Of a stretch of 64,000 nucleotides of DNA, positions 8,795 through 18,146 are shown one piece after another. The translations under genes were made by a program, and so were the position numbers. This DNA is from Nocardia cyriacigeorgica (lineage in GTDB: Bacteria > Actinomycetota > Actinomycetes > Mycobacteriales > Mycobacteriaceae). The notes beneath the pieces are model-generated. The model did not search any database. It was not told where the DNA came from and saw only the letters and a program-made list of their open reading frames with translations. The stretch is taken from assembly GCF_005863245.1 (NCBI RefSeq), contig NZ_VBUT01000002.1, positions 434,001-498,000 on the forward strand, in the 5' to 3' direction. The stretch's first letter is position 1; each line of letters begins with the position of its first letter.

Positions 8795-10012
8795 TCACGC
8801 CTGAATTCCGGCGCGGAACTTCGGCACCCGCATACTGACCTTCGTCCCCGCACCGGGCGCGGTCTCGACCACCAGCCCGTAGTCGTTGCCGAACGCGGCC
8901 CGCAGGCGGTCGTCCACATTGGCCAGCCCCACATGCGCCGATTCGCTGGAAGCGGTGGCGCCGGAACCGGATTCGACGGCGTCGAGGGCGCCCGAGCGCA
9001 GCAGTTCCGGGTCCATGCCCGCCCCGTCGTCCTCGACGCTGATCACACAGTCGGTACCCGCGTCGGCGGCCACGATGCTGACGGTGCCGCCGGTCGCCGA
9101 ACCGGCCAGTCCGTGCCGGACCGCGTTCTCCACCAGCGGTTGCAGCGCGAGAAACGGCAGCACCACACCCAGCACCTCCGGCGCGATCTGCAACTTCACC
9201 TGGAGCGCATCGCCGAAGCGGGCTCGCTCCAGCGCCAGATACCGTTCGATATTGCGCAATTCGTCGGCCAGCACGGTGTATTCGCCCGCCGCCCGGAACG
9301 AGTAGCGGGTGAAGTCGGCGAACTCCAGGATCAGCTCGCGCGCCCGTGCGGGGTCGGTGCGCACGAACGAGGCGATGGTGTTGAGCGCGTTGTAGATGAA
9401 ATGCGGGCTGATCTGCGCCCGCAGCGCCCGCACCTCGGCCCGGTCCAGCCGCGCCCGCGAGGCGTCGAGCTCGGCGAGTTCCAGCTGCCCGCAGGCATAG
9501 CGGGCCACTTCGGCGACCGCGCCGAGCGTGCCCGGACCCGGGGTGCCGGTGGTGACGACGCCGAGCGCCCCCACCACGCCGGTGCCCTCGATGATCAGCG
9601 GCTGCGCGATGAGCGTCCGTCCCGCGTGCTCATTGGCCCGCGCCCGCGCCTGCCCGCCCGGACCACCGACGAGCACCGGCCGCTCACCATTGACCGCCCG
9701 CTGCGCCGCCTCGCTGAACTGCTCGGCCAGATCGGCATGCGGACCGTCCCAGGCCAGCAGCGCACCGTCCGCGTCGGCCACCCCGAGTGCTTCGGCCCCG
9801 GTCAGTGCACGCAGGTACGGCGCCGCTTCGGCCGCCGACTTCTCATCGAGCCCGCGCCGCAGCGGCCGGGCCGCCAGCGAAGCGGTGTGCAGGGCGGTAT
9901 GTACCGCCCGTTCGGCCGGAGTCGTCACGACGCGCCGGGTCCGCGACCAGATCAACAATGCCACCACGAGCGTTACCGTGGCAGCCGCGATCGCGATGAT
10001 TGTGGTGGTCAT
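8795..10012 (-). CDS. LytS/YehU-type sensor histidine kinase
   Basis: This 405-residue protein has one N-terminal membrane helix (MTTTIIAIAAATVTLVVALL). A GAF-like region follows at about residues 60-170. The His_kinase module is recognised by LRAQISPHFIYNALNTIASF, whose histidine is the autophosphorylation site. The C-terminal ATPase domain has the N-box LQPLVENAVRHGL and a G-box DDGAGMD. With only one helix it may read a cytoplasmic ligand. It lies 176 bases upstream of its regulator, and the pair heads the two-symporter acetate cluster, suggesting sensing of a carboxylate. Confidence 0.92.
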   Translation of the reverse strand: MTTTIIAIAAATVTLVVALLIWSRTRRVVTTPAERAVHTALHTASLAARPLRRGLDEKSAAEAAPYLRALTGAEALGVADADGALLAWDGPHADLAEQFSEAAQRAVNGERPVLVGGPGGQARARANEHAGRTLIAQPLIIEGTGVVGALGVVTTGTPGPGTLGAVAEVARYACGQLELAELDASRARLDRAEVRALRAQISPHFIYNALNTIASFVRTDPARARELILEFADFTRYSFRAAGEYTVLADELRNIERYLALERARFGDALQVKLQIAPEVLGVVLPFLALQPLVENAVRHGLAGSATGGTVSIVAADAGTDCVISVEDDGAGMDPELLRSGALDAVESGSGATASSESAHVGLANVDDRLRAAFGNDYGLVVETAPGAGTKVSMRVPKFRAGIQA

Positions 10013-10510
10013 GCGCGGGTGTAGTCGCTGGGAAGGCTGAGACCGCCACGCCGGGGCTGGTCGGTGTCGGGCGTGGTCCGGTGCCTGTCCCGCATGGCCG
10101 GGTGTGCCGCGTGTGTGGGGTGGTTGGTGTCAGGCGTGGTCGGGTGCCTGTCGCGTACGGCCAGGTATCCCAGACGCATGGACCGTCTTCCGCCGAGCCG
10201 GGGTGAGCCGAGGCGTCGACCCTGCCTGTCGTGCACATCGTGCACACCCGATCGCGCGAGCAGCCCCGCCTGACGATGACCGTTCATGTCCTGATTGTGC
10301 CGCTGATCATCGGCCAGGGCTCCGGTCCGGTGTCGCCACGCCCAGATCGTCGCGTACCGAGCGCAGGGCGGAGCCGGCCCGCGCGGGTCGGCGAATGCGC
10401 GGGCTGCCCACTCCGGGAACTAGGCCGTGGAGGATGGTGCGCCACCGGTGGTGGCGACGGTGCGGGCCACCGCGTTCTTCTCGCGCCCGTTCGGAGAGGA
10501 TTCGTACCGC
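10013..10510. other. Gene-free region of about 500 bp with imperfect direct repeats
   Basis: No frame in this stretch resembles a protein. It is the upstream region of the minus-strand kinase gene and the downstream region of the secreted-protein gene. The left third holds two diverged copies of a 50-bp repeat; the rest shows nothing I can interpret. Confidence 0.5.
10058..10170. repeat. Two imperfect ~50-bp direct repeats, 63 bp apart
   Basis: The segment beginning TGGTCGGTGTCGGGCGTGGT at 10058 recurs at 10121 as TGGTTGGTGTCAGGCGTGGT. About 41 of 50 positions are shared, including GGTGCCTGTC and GGCC blocks. The copies lie just upstream of the kinase gene and could be regulator-binding repeats or a decayed duplication. 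Confidence 0.6.
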
Positions 10511-10960
10511 TCAGCCCTGGTACTCGGCGACGGTGAACTCGATAGCCCCCGGCTCGGGCACATGCGCCGCACCGATGGTGACCGTCGCCGAGAACTTCCC
10601 GATCCCCGGCGCGAACAGGGCGGATTTCCCGTCGTTCATCCAGTATCCGGGCCCGTGCGGCGTCTGCGTCTTGCTGCCGGTCTCACCGGTCTCCAGATTG
10701 CGCCAGTTCAGCGTGACCGGCAGCTGGCAGTCGCCGACGCCCCACATGGTCGAGGCGACCGTGAACGCGGCGTGTTCGGGGTAGGCGTCGCCATTGACCG
10801 ATGCCTCGACCTGCGCCACGCATAGCCCTTGGGTCAGCGAATAGACGGTCTGGAACGTCCCACCGTTCACCGCCGCCGCGGGCGCCGCGGTCACGGCAAG
10901 TGCGGCCGCGGCGAGAACGGAGGCCGCCGGAACGGCGAAAGCGAGCTTGCTAGTCATCAT
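10511..10960 (-). CDS. Small secreted protein of unknown function
   Basis: This 149-residue protein has a clear Sec signal peptide: MMTSKLAF, a long Ala/Val hydrophobic core, and a likely cleavage near APAAAVNGG at about residue 31. The mature part is about 118 residues, rich in small and beta-forming residues. It has only two cysteines (in QGLCVAQ and VGDCQL), which may form a disulfide outside the cell. GAGG precedes the start by a few bases. I do not recognise the family; the look is of nocardial and mycobacterial exported orphans. It is divergent from the phosphotransferase-like gene. Confidence 0.75.
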   Translation of the reverse strand: MMTSKLAFAVPAASVLAAAALAVTAAPAAAVNGGTFQTVYSLTQGLCVAQVEASVNGDAYPEHAAFTVASTMWGVGDCQLPVTLNWRNLETGETGSKTQTPHGPGYWMNDGKSALFAPGIGKFSATVTIGAAHVPEPGAIEFTVAEYQG

Positions 10961-11305
10961 CGACCACCTCGAGGGCTCGTCATGGATGGATCACGCTTGC
11001 TGCCGGGCGACGCTACCAGCGGGCGGGACGGTGTCAGGGTGAATTCGCGATGGCCGCAGCGGCCTTCCCGGCATCGACGCCGGGCAGCCACTCCGTACCT
11101 GCATCGTGCGGCAGCGGTAGCCGAACGCAACCGGGCCGAGGCAGGGCTGAGAGGACGGCGCGACCACAGCTGCATCGTCGGCGCCGAGGTGCGGCCGATC
11201 ACTTGGGTAGCCTTCGTCGACGGCACGGCAGATGTCCGTGCCCGAAGGTCGCGTATGGCGGAATCGGCGCGTGGGTGCGCGGTCGACCCGCCAGGGGAGA
11301 AGTCG
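10961..11305. other. Divergent promoter region, no gene seen
   Basis: This 345-bp stretch separates the secreted-protein gene (minus) from the phosphotransferase-like gene (plus). An open frame runs through it in phase with the latter, but its translation is Arg-rich and resembles nothing, and a good ribosome-binding site sits only at the end (AGGGGAGA before 11306). No convincing promoter elements were found. Confidence 0.4.
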
Positions 11306-12466
11306 ATGGTGTCGGGCGAAGACGCTGTGTTATCGGGCGAGCGTGCCGGGGTGCCGGGCGTGGATGCCGTGGCGCCGGGCGAGGACGTTGTGGCGCCGGG
11401 CGAGGACGTTGTGGCGCCGGGCGGCGATGTTGTGATGCCGGCCGAAGGTGCCGTGGTGCCGGGCGGCGAGAGTGTCGTAGCCCGCCACGGGGACGCCGTG
11501 GCCCTCGACGACGATCCAGTCGCGTGTTCGGCTTACACCGTTCGGTCTGCACACGGGCCTGAACTGCTGACCGCGATGACCGAGATCGCCTGGCGGACGG
11601 GCGCTTCCGGAGCAGTCGAGCTGCTGGCCGACCGTGTGGATGCACTCGTGATCCGTGTGGGCGACGTCGTCGTCAAAGCGCACCCCGCGGACTCCGACGC
11701 CTCCGCCCTGCGAGCACGGCTGCGCGCAGCCGATTCGCCGGCTCTGCGATCGGTGCTGCTCGCCCCGATCCCCGTCGACGGTGACGTGCTACTGACACAC
11801 GATCGCAGGCCGATCACGGTGTGGCCGTTCGGCTCACCGGTAGACCCGGACGCGCCCGACTCCGCCCCCTGGGAATCGGCCGCGTGGTTGCTCGCCACCC
11901 TGCACGCCGCACCTGTCCACGACTACCGCGACCTCCCTCCCGCTGGCGGGCCGGCCCGGGTCCGCCGGGCGATGCGCCGACTGCACAACGCAGGCCACAC
12001 CGCCGATGCCACGGCAGCGGCAGTGGTACGCCGAGCTTTCGACACTCTCCCCGAATTGAACTGTGCGCCAACCGCACTCACACATGGCGATTTCCACCTC
12101 GGCCAGCTGGTCCGCCCCGCCGACGGCGACTGGCGGCTGATCGACCTCGACGATCTCGGCCTCGGCGACCCCGCGTGGGACCTCGCCCGCCCCGCCGCCT
12201 TCTTCGCCGCAGGCATCCTCGATCCGGCCGCCTGGAACCGCTTCCTGACCGCCTATCGCGCGGCGGGCGGACCAGCCGTCCCACCCGACGGCGACATCTG
12301 GCCGGCCCTGGATCTCCCGGCCCGCGCCGTCGTCGTCCAGGCCGCGGCCTTGGCGGTGGCATCGGGCCGGCCGCTGGACGATCTGGACACCGCGCTCGTC
12401 GACACCTGTCGGCGCCTCACCGAAACCCCCGTCCCTGAACCGATCTCATCAGCGGCGGCGCGCTGA
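11306..12466 (+). CDS. Phosphotransferase-fold (APH family) protein with heptad-repeat N-terminus
   Basis: This 386-residue protein is composed of two parts. Residues 4-59 are eight degenerate 7-residue repeats. From about residue 80 on it resembles aminoglycoside/choline-kinase-fold phosphotransferases: the catalytic loop reads LTHGDFHLGQLV and the metal-binding part LIDLDDLGLGDPAWDLARP. In this fold the loop aspartate is the catalytic base and the later aspartate binds magnesium; both are present, so activity is plausible. The substrate is unknown. The ATG at 11306 was chosen because AGGGGAGA lies five bases before it. The gene is divergent from the secreted-protein gene. Confidence 0.82.
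   Translation: MVSGEDAVLSGERAGVPGVDAVAPGEDVVAPGEDVVAPGGDVVMPAEGAVVPGGESVVARHGDAVALDDDPVACSAYTVRSAHGPELLTAMTEIAWRTGASGAVELLADRVDALVIRVGDVVVKAHPADSDASALRARLRAADSPALRSVLLAPIPVDGDVLLTHDRRPITVWPFGSPVDPDAPDSAPWESAAWLLATLHAAPVHDYRDLPPAGGPARVRRAMRRLHNAGHTADATAAAVVRRAFDTLPELNCAPTALTHGDFHLGQLVRPADGDWRLIDLDDLGLGDPAWDLARPAAFFAAGILDPAAWNRFLTAYRAAGGPAVPPDGDIWPALDLPARAVVVQAAALAVASGRPLDDLDTALVDTCRRLTETPVPEPISSAAAR
11315..11482 (+). repeat. 21-bp coding repeats (8 heptads) in the phosphotransferase-like gene
   Basis: Eight consecutive 7-residue units read GEDAVLS, GERAGVP, GVDAVAP, GEDVVAP, GEDVVAP, GGDVVMP, AEGAVVP, GGESVVA. Units four and five are identical in protein and nearly so in DNA (GTGGCGCCGGGCGAGGACGTT), pointing to recent slippage or unequal crossing-over. 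The reading frame is preserved because the unit is a multiple of three. Confidence 0.85.
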
Positions 12467-12653
12467 GACTCAGGCCTCGAGCAGACCCCATCGTCCGCAG
12501 CGACGCGCTGATGCGCACGCCCTGCGCAGATCGCATCGTCGTCCACGCGCTGACGCCCGTGCCACATGATGCCCGAGAACCCTTCTCCGACCACGTCGCG
12601 ACAACAGATTGCCGTCTCTGCATGGAACCGCTGAACCCGGTAACGTGACCGCC

Positions 12654-13046
12654 ATGCAGTGTCCGAAATGTCGTGGAATGATGCAGACGTACAACCGCAG
12701 CGGGGTGCATATCGAGCAGTGCGGTCACTGCCGGGGGATCTTCCTGGACTATGGCGAGCTCGAGAACCTGACCCGGCTGGAAGCGGGTTACGCGGCCCCG
12801 CCGCCGCCCCCGCCCGCCGCACCGGCACCCGCCTGGGGCGCTCCCGCCCCGCATTACCGCCACGGGCGCACCACTATCAGCACCGCGGTTTCGGCAAGAT
12901 GCTGTTCTCCTCCTGAGCTTCCCACCCTCGCGCGAGGTACGGCAATCCGGTTCTCGCGCAGCACACCTCATCGCCCGGGCTTCGATGACCGCACGGTATC
13001 GAGCCCGGGCGAACACGTCTCAGGCCACGGTGCCCGAGGGTTCTAA
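12654..13046 (+). CDS. zf-TFIIB zinc-ribbon protein with apparent frameshift near its C-terminus
   Basis: The start [20 protein letters not shown], then [19 protein letters not shown], is the standard zf-TFIIB domain with two CxxC pairs binding one zinc. A Pro/Ala-rich linker follows. In actinobacterial homologues the protein then ends in a His-rich stretch and FGKMLFSS or FGRMLFSS. Here that ending ([15 protein letters not shown], 12869-12916, stop TGA) is in another frame; the gene's own frame runs on into unrelated sequence to 13046. A one-base loss or two-base gain near 12866-12869 explains this. It may be a true mutation or a sequencing error. The role of the family is unknown. Confidence 0.8.
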   Translation: MQCPKCRGMMQTYNRSGVHIEQCGHCRGIFLDYGELENLTRLEAGYAAPPPPPPAAPAPAWGAPAPHYRHGRTTISTAVSARCCSPPELPTLARGTAIRFSRSTPHRPGFDDRTVSSPGEHVSGHGARGF

Positions 13047-16000
13047 CTCGTCAGGCACCCCGGCCCGAGCAACGCCTTCAGATCACCCATCAGCGCCGAC
13101 GACGGCGAAACGCGCAGGCTGTCATCCACTTTCAGCAAGGTCGTCTTGTCACGCGCGCCCACATGCCGCAGGTGCACATCGGAGGTGCCCGGGTGGCTGG
13201 ACAGCACCCGCTTGAGCGCCGACACCTTTTCCGGGGTGCACATGCGGGTCGGGATCGTGACGGCGAGCGGTTTGGCGACACCGATGGCCGACAGGTCCGG
13301 CACGACGAGATCGTTGGCGATCAACGAGATCCGGTCGTCGCGCACCGAGACTCGCGCCTTCACCAGCACCACCGCGTCCTCGACGACGTCCATGCCGTAC
13401 ACCGAATACGCCTGCGGGAAGAACAGCACCTCCACGCCACCGGTGAGGTCTTCGAGCTGGGCCGACGCCCACGCCAGGCCGTTCTTGTTGATGCGGCGGT
13501 TCACCGAGGCGAGAATGCCGCCGATGGTGACCTGCTGACCGTCCTTGACCTCACCTTCGAGGATGGTCGGAATCGGCGTATCCACTTGGGCGGCAAGCAC
13601 ATGCTCCACCCCGTTGAGCGGATGCCCGGACACGTACAGGCCGAGCATCTCGCGCTCCAGGGCGAGCTTGTGCTTGGTCTCCCATTCCTCGTCGGGCACC
13701 TTCACGTTGAACACCGACGCCACCGAATCGTCGTCGTCCATGCCGCCGAACAGGTCGAACTGACCCATCGCCTCGGCCTTCTTTGTGGACATCACCGCGT
13801 CGATGGCATCGGAGTGGATCAGCATCAGGCCCTTGCGTGGATGCCCGAGCGAATCGAAAGCGCCTGCCTTGATGAGGGATTCGGTGACCTTCTTGGTGCA
13901 GGCGATGGCGTCGATCTTGTTCAGGTAATCGGAGAAGTCGGTGAACTTCGACTTCTCCTTGCGCGCGGCGATGATCGACGACACCACGTTCGCGCCGACA
14001 TTGCGCACCGCGCCGAGCCCGAAGCGGATATCGGTGCCGACCGAGGCGAAGTTCTGTTCGGATTCGTTGACGTCCGGCGGCAGCACGGTGATGCCGAGCT
14101 TGCGGCAATCCGACAGGTAGATCGCGGCCTTGTCCTTGTCGTCGCCGACGGAGGTGAGCAGGCCCGCCATGTATTCGGCCGGATAGTTGGCCTTGAGGTA
14201 GGCGGTCCAGAACGAGACCAGGCCGTAGCCGGCGGCATGGGATTTGTTGAACGCGTAGCCGGCGAACGGCAGAATCGTGTCCCACAGCGCCTTGATGGCG
14301 GGCTTGGAGAAACCGTTGTCCAGCATGCCGCGCTCGAAACCTTCGTACTCGGCCTCCAGTACCTCGGCCTTCTTCTTACCCATGGCGCGGCGCAGAATAT
14401 CGGCTCGGCCGAGGGAGTACCCGGCCACCTTCTGCGCGATCTGCATGATCTGTTCCTGATAGACGATCAGGCCGTAGGTGTCGGCCAGGATCTCCTTCAG
14501 CGGCTCTTCCAGCTCCGGGTGGATCGGCTTGACTTCTTGGCGCCCGTTCTTGCGGTCGGCGTAGTCGTTGTGCGCGTTCATGCCCATCGGGCCGGGGCGA
14601 TACAGCGCGAGGACGGCGACGATGTCTTCGAAGCCGGTGGGCTGCATGCGGCGCAGCAGATCGCGCATGGCGCTGCCGTCGAGCTGGAACACCCCGAGGG
14701 TGTCGCCGCGGGCCAGCAGTTCGTAGGTGGGCGGATCGTCGAGCGGCAGATGATCCATATCCAGATCGATGCCGCGGTTGGCCTTGATGTTGTCGAGCGC
14801 GTCACCGATGACGGTGAGGTTGCGCAGGCCGAGGAAGTCCATCTTCAGCAGGCCGATGGCCTCACACGACGGATAGTCCCAGCCGGTGATGATGGCGCCG
14901 TCCTGGGCCCGCTTCCACACCGGGATGGCGTCGGTGAGCGGCTCGGAGGACATGATGACCGCGCAGGCGTGCACACCGGCGTTGCGGATCAGGCCTTCCA
15001 GTCCGCGCGCGGTCTCGTAGATCTTGGCGATGTCGGGGTTGTTGTTGATGAGTTCACGGACCTCGGCGGCTTCCTTGTAGCGCTCGTGGTCCGGGTCGGT
15101 GATGCCCGACACCGAGATGTCCTTGGCCATGATCGGCGGCGGCAGCGCCTTGGTGATCTGATCGGCGATGGCGAAGCCGGGCTGGCCGAACAGCACCCGC
15201 GCGGAGTCCTTGATCGCGGCCTTGGTCTTGATGGTGCCGAAGGTGATGACCTGCGCGACGCGGTCGCTGCCCCATTTCTCGGTGGCGTAGCGGACCATTT
15301 CACCGCGGCGGCGATCGTCGAAGTCGATATCGATATCGGGCATCGACACGCGCTCGGGGTTGAGGAATCGCTCGAACAGCAGTCCGTGCGGGATGGGGTC
15401 GATATTGGTGATGCCCATCGCGTAGGCCACCAGCGAACCGGCGGCCGAACCACGGCCGGGGCCGACCCGGATGCCGACCTCGAGGGCGTGGTTGATCAGG
15501 TCGCCGACGACGAGGAAGTAGGCCGGGAAGCCCATCTCACAGATGACGTTCAGCTCGTACTCGGCGCGGCTGATGTATTCGGGCGGGACCCCGTCGGGGA
15601 ATCGGCGCTCCAGGCCGCGCATGACCTCTTTGTGCAGCCAGCTGGCCTGCGTCTCGCCCTCGGGCACCGGGAAGACCGGCATCCGGTCGCGGTGTTGCCA
15701 CACATCGTCGTAGGACTGCACCCGCTCACCGATGAGCACCGTGTTGTCGCAGGCGCCGGGGACCTCCTCGTCCCAGATCGCACGCATCTCGGCAGCGGAT
15801 TTGAGGTAGTAGCCGTCACCGTCGAATTTGAAGCGGGTGGGGTCCGACAGCGTCTTGCCGGTCTGAATGCACAGCAGCGCTTCGTGATTGGTGGACTGGT
15901 CCTTGGTGACGTAATGGCAGTCGTTGGTGGCCAGCGGCGGGATGCCGAGCTTCTTGCTGATCTCGAGCAGGCCCTCGCGCACCCGCCGTTCGATGGACAG

Positions 16001-16591
16001 GCCGTGGTCCATCACTTCCAGGAAGAAGTTCTCCGGGCCGAAAATTTCCTGCCACTTGGCGGCGGCTTCGAGCGCTTCGCGTTCGTGACCCAGACGCAAC
16101 CGGGTCTGCACCTCGCCGGACGGGCAGCCGGTGGTGGCGATGATGCCCTCGGCGTACTGGGCGATGAGCTCTTCGTCCATGCGCGCCCATTTGCCGAGCT
16201 GGCCTTCGATCGAGGCGAGCGAGGACAGCTTGAACAGATTGCGCAGGCCGGTCGCGTTCTCGGCGACCATGGTCATATGGGTGTAGGCACCCGAACCGGA
16301 GACGTCGTCGCCCTTCTGGCTGGGATCACCCCACTGCACGCGCTTGGTGTCGAACCGGGAGCCGGGCGCGATGTAGGCCTCGATCCCGATGATCGGTTTG
16401 ATGCCCGCCTTCTTCGCGGAGTTGTAGAACTCCGAGGCGCCGTACATGTTGCCGTGGTCGGTCATCCCGACCGCCGTCATGCCCAACCGGTTGGCCTCGG
16501 CGAACAGCGGCGAGATCTTGGCCGCGCCGTCGAGCATCGAGTACTCGGTGTGGTTGTGCAGGTGAACGAACGATCCGGACGAGTCGGCCAA
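13043..16591 (-). CDS. dnaE: DNA polymerase III alpha subunit (replicative)
   Basis: The protein has about 1182 residues, the size of mycobacterial DnaE1 and larger than the damage-associated DnaE2. The PHP domain opens with [18 protein letters not shown] and contains the metal-binding pattern (TDHGNMYG) used for proofreading in actinobacteria. The catalytic aspartates are visible in [13 protein letters not shown]. Polymerase, helix-hairpin-helix and C-terminal OB-fold regions follow, and no intein interrupts the gene. I chose a TTG start because GGGAGGAAGG lies just upstream and translation begins at ADSSGSF; a longer frame from a GTG at 16750 lacks family similarity. The 3' end overlaps the extended zinc-ribbon frame by four bases. 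Confidence 0.95.
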   Translation of the reverse strand: MADSSGSFVHLHNHTEYSMLDGAAKISPLFAEANRLGMTAVGMTDHGNMYGASEFYNSAKKAGIKPIIGIEAYIAPGSRFDTKRVQWGDPSQKGDDVSGSGAYTHMTMVAENATGLRNLFKLSSLASIEGQLGKWARMDEELIAQYAEGIIATTGCPSGEVQTRLRLGHEREALEAAAKWQEIFGPENFFLEVMDHGLSIERRVREGLLEISKKLGIPPLATNDCHYVTKDQSTNHEALLCIQTGKTLSDPTRFKFDGDGYYLKSAAEMRAIWDEEVPGACDNTVLIGERVQSYDDVWQHRDRMPVFPVPEGETQASWLHKEVMRGLERRFPDGVPPEYISRAEYELNVICEMGFPAYFLVVGDLINHALEVGIRVGPGRGSAAGSLVAYAMGITNIDPIPHGLLFERFLNPERVSMPDIDIDFDDRRRGEMVRYATEKWGSDRVAQVITFGTIKTKAAIKDSARVLFGQPGFAIADQITKALPPPIMAKDISVSGITDPDHERYKEAAEVRELINNNPDIAKIYETARGLEGLIRNAGVHACAVIMSSEPLTDAIPVWKRAQDGAIITGWDYPSCEAIGLLKMDFLGLRNLTVIGDALDNIKANRGIDLDMDHLPLDDPPTYELLARGDTLGVFQLDGSAMRDLLRRMQPTGFEDIVAVLALYRPGPMGMNAHNDYADRKNGRQEVKPIHPELEEPLKEILADTYGLIVYQEQIMQIAQKVAGYSLGRADILRRAMGKKKAEVLEAEYEGFERGMLDNGFSKPAIKALWDTILPFAGYAFNKSHAAGYGLVSFWTAYLKANYPAEYMAGLLTSVGDDKDKAAIYLSDCRKLGITVLPPDVNESEQNFASVGTDIRFGLGAVRNVGANVVSSIIAARKEKSKFTDFSDYLNKIDAIACTKKVTESLIKAGAFDSLGHPRKGLMLIHSDAIDAVMSTKKAEAMGQFDLFGGMDDDDSVASVFNVKVPDEEWETKHKLALEREMLGLYVSGHPLNGVEHVLAAQVDTPIPTILEGEVKDGQQVTIGGILASVNRRINKNGLAWASAQLEDLTGGVEVLFFPQAYSVYGMDVVEDAVVLVKARVSVRDDRISLIANDLVVPDLSAIGVAKPLAVTIPTRMCTPEKVSALKRVLSSHPGTSDVHLRHVGARDKTTLLKVDDSLRVSPSSALMGDLKALLGPGCLTS

Positions 16592-16882
16592 GACGGTCCT
16601 TCCTCCCAAGGTCTCGACGGGGGTTGGCGGATCAGATTCTAGGCCGGGGGTACGACATCCCCGGACAGGCTCTCCGCCGGGGAGACCGACGTCGCACCCC
16701 ACTCGGCGTGTCGTCGGAAAGGCGTGGTCGGCGCGTCGTGAATGGGACACGGCGCGACTGAGACACCCGGGTGGCGGCTACCGATGCCGCCGGTCTACCT
16801 ATCGGCGCATCCTCGGTCCGTCCGACCGCGCCGAACGGCCCGGTCATGGCGTCGACGCCGGTCTATCAGGGGAGCTTCACCG

Positions 16883-18130
16883 TTGCACATCTCGCCCGAA
16901 CCCGTTCGTACCGGACAGTGCCCGGTGCCCCATCACAGCTCACCGGTGCATACCGATCACGACCGGGTCCGGCTCTACACTCCCGAATTCGCCACCGATC
17001 CGCACCAGGCCTACCGGGAGATGCGCGACAGGTACGGGTCGATCGTGCCGGTGGAGCTGGCGCCGGGGGTGCCGGCGACGCTGGTGGTCGGCTACCGGGT
17101 CGCGGTGCGGATCCTGCACGATCCGGACCATTTCCCGGCCGATCCGCGCGCCTGGCAGCGGCGCATCGATCCCGGCTGCCCGGTGCTGGCGATCCTGGCC
17201 TGGCGGCCCAATGCCCTGCGCAGCGCGGGCGCCGAGCACGAGCGTTACCGGCGCGCGGCCACCGCGGGCATCGACGGTGTCGACCTGCACCGGCTCCACG
17301 ACACGGTGGAACGGATCGCCATCTCGCTCATCGATACCTTCTGCAGCGCCGGCGCCGCCGATCTGCTCCGCGACTATGCCGCACCGCTGGCGTTCCAGGC
17401 GATCAACGCGCTGCTGGGGTGCCCGCCGGAGATCGGCAACGAGATCGCGGCCGCGACCGCGGCCATCTTCGAGGGCGTCGACACCGCACAGGCCGACCTG
17501 CGGCTGGCCGCGGCGATCCTGCGGCTGATCGAACGCAAGCGCGCCGAACCAGCCGACGACATCACCTCCCGGCTGATCGCGCATCCGGCCGCGTTCACCG
17601 ACGAGGAGCTCATCCATCAGCTCGGCATCCTCTACGGCGCGGGCACCGAGCCGACGCTGAACCTGATCACCAACTCGCTGCTGTTGATGGTCACCGACGA
17701 ACGCTTCGCCGGCAGCATGCTCGACGGCAGCCTGTCCACCCGCGACGCCCTCGACGAGGTGCTGTTCCACGATCCGCCGATGGCCAACTTCAGCGTCACC
17801 TATCCGCGTCAGCCCGTCCTGATCGACAACACCTGGCTGCCCGCCGACCAGCCGGTGGTGATCGGCCTGGCCGCCTGCAACAACGATCCCGAGATCGGGG
17901 CGGGCCCGGTCACCGGCAACCGGTCGCATCTGGCGTGGGGTGCGGGGCCGCATGCCTGCCCGGCCAAGGACGTGGCCTATCTGATCGCGCAGGACGCCGT
18001 CGACCAGTTGCTCGACGCGCTGCCTGACGTGCGACTGGCCGTGCCGGTGTCCGAATTGTCCTGGCGGCCAGGGCCGTTCCATCGGGCCCTGGCCGCACTG
18101 CCGGTCGTCTTTCCCGCATCCCCGTCGTGA
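16883..18130 (+). CDS. Cytochrome P450 without a canonical ExxR motif
   Basis: This 415-residue P450 resembles the CYP157-type enzymes found in Streptomyces conservons. The heme loop is WGAGPHACPAK with Cys359 as thiolate ligand, and the I-helix contains GAGTEPTLNLI. In the K-helix, where nearly all P450s have ExxR, the sequence is E292-V-L-F295, so the arginine is missing. Two in-frame methionine starts lie upstream, but I chose the TTG at 16883 because AGGGGAG stands 9 bases before it and the product then has normal P450 length. No ferredoxin or conservon partners are adjacent. It converges on the StyA-like gene with a 16-base gap. Confidence 0.88.
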   Translation: MHISPEPVRTGQCPVPHHSSPVHTDHDRVRLYTPEFATDPHQAYREMRDRYGSIVPVELAPGVPATLVVGYRVAVRILHDPDHFPADPRAWQRRIDPGCPVLAILAWRPNALRSAGAEHERYRRAATAGIDGVDLHRLHDTVERIAISLIDTFCSAGAADLLRDYAAPLAFQAINALLGCPPEIGNEIAAATAAIFEGVDTAQADLRLAAAILRLIERKRAEPADDITSRLIAHPAAFTDEELIHQLGILYGAGTEPTLNLITNSLLLMVTDERFAGSMLDGSLSTRDALDEVLFHDPPMANFSVTYPRQPVLIDNTWLPADQPVVIGLAACNNDPEIGAGPVTGNRSHLAWGAGPHACPAKDVAYLIAQDAVDQLLDALPDVRLAVPVSELSWRPGPFHRALAALPVVFPASPS

Positions 18131-18146
18131 CCGCCGACCGGCAGGC

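Noticed and set aside
10829..11305. N-terminal extension of the phosphotransferase-like gene
   Set aside because: The frame is open, but the translation is Arg-rich and unlike any domain, and the good ribosome-binding site lies before 11306.
13163..16642. A 1159-codon open frame on the plus strand opposite dnaE
   Set aside because: It mirrors the dnaE codons; the translation is rich in His/Gly/Arg/Val with no motif. Long antisense frames are normal in GC-rich genes.
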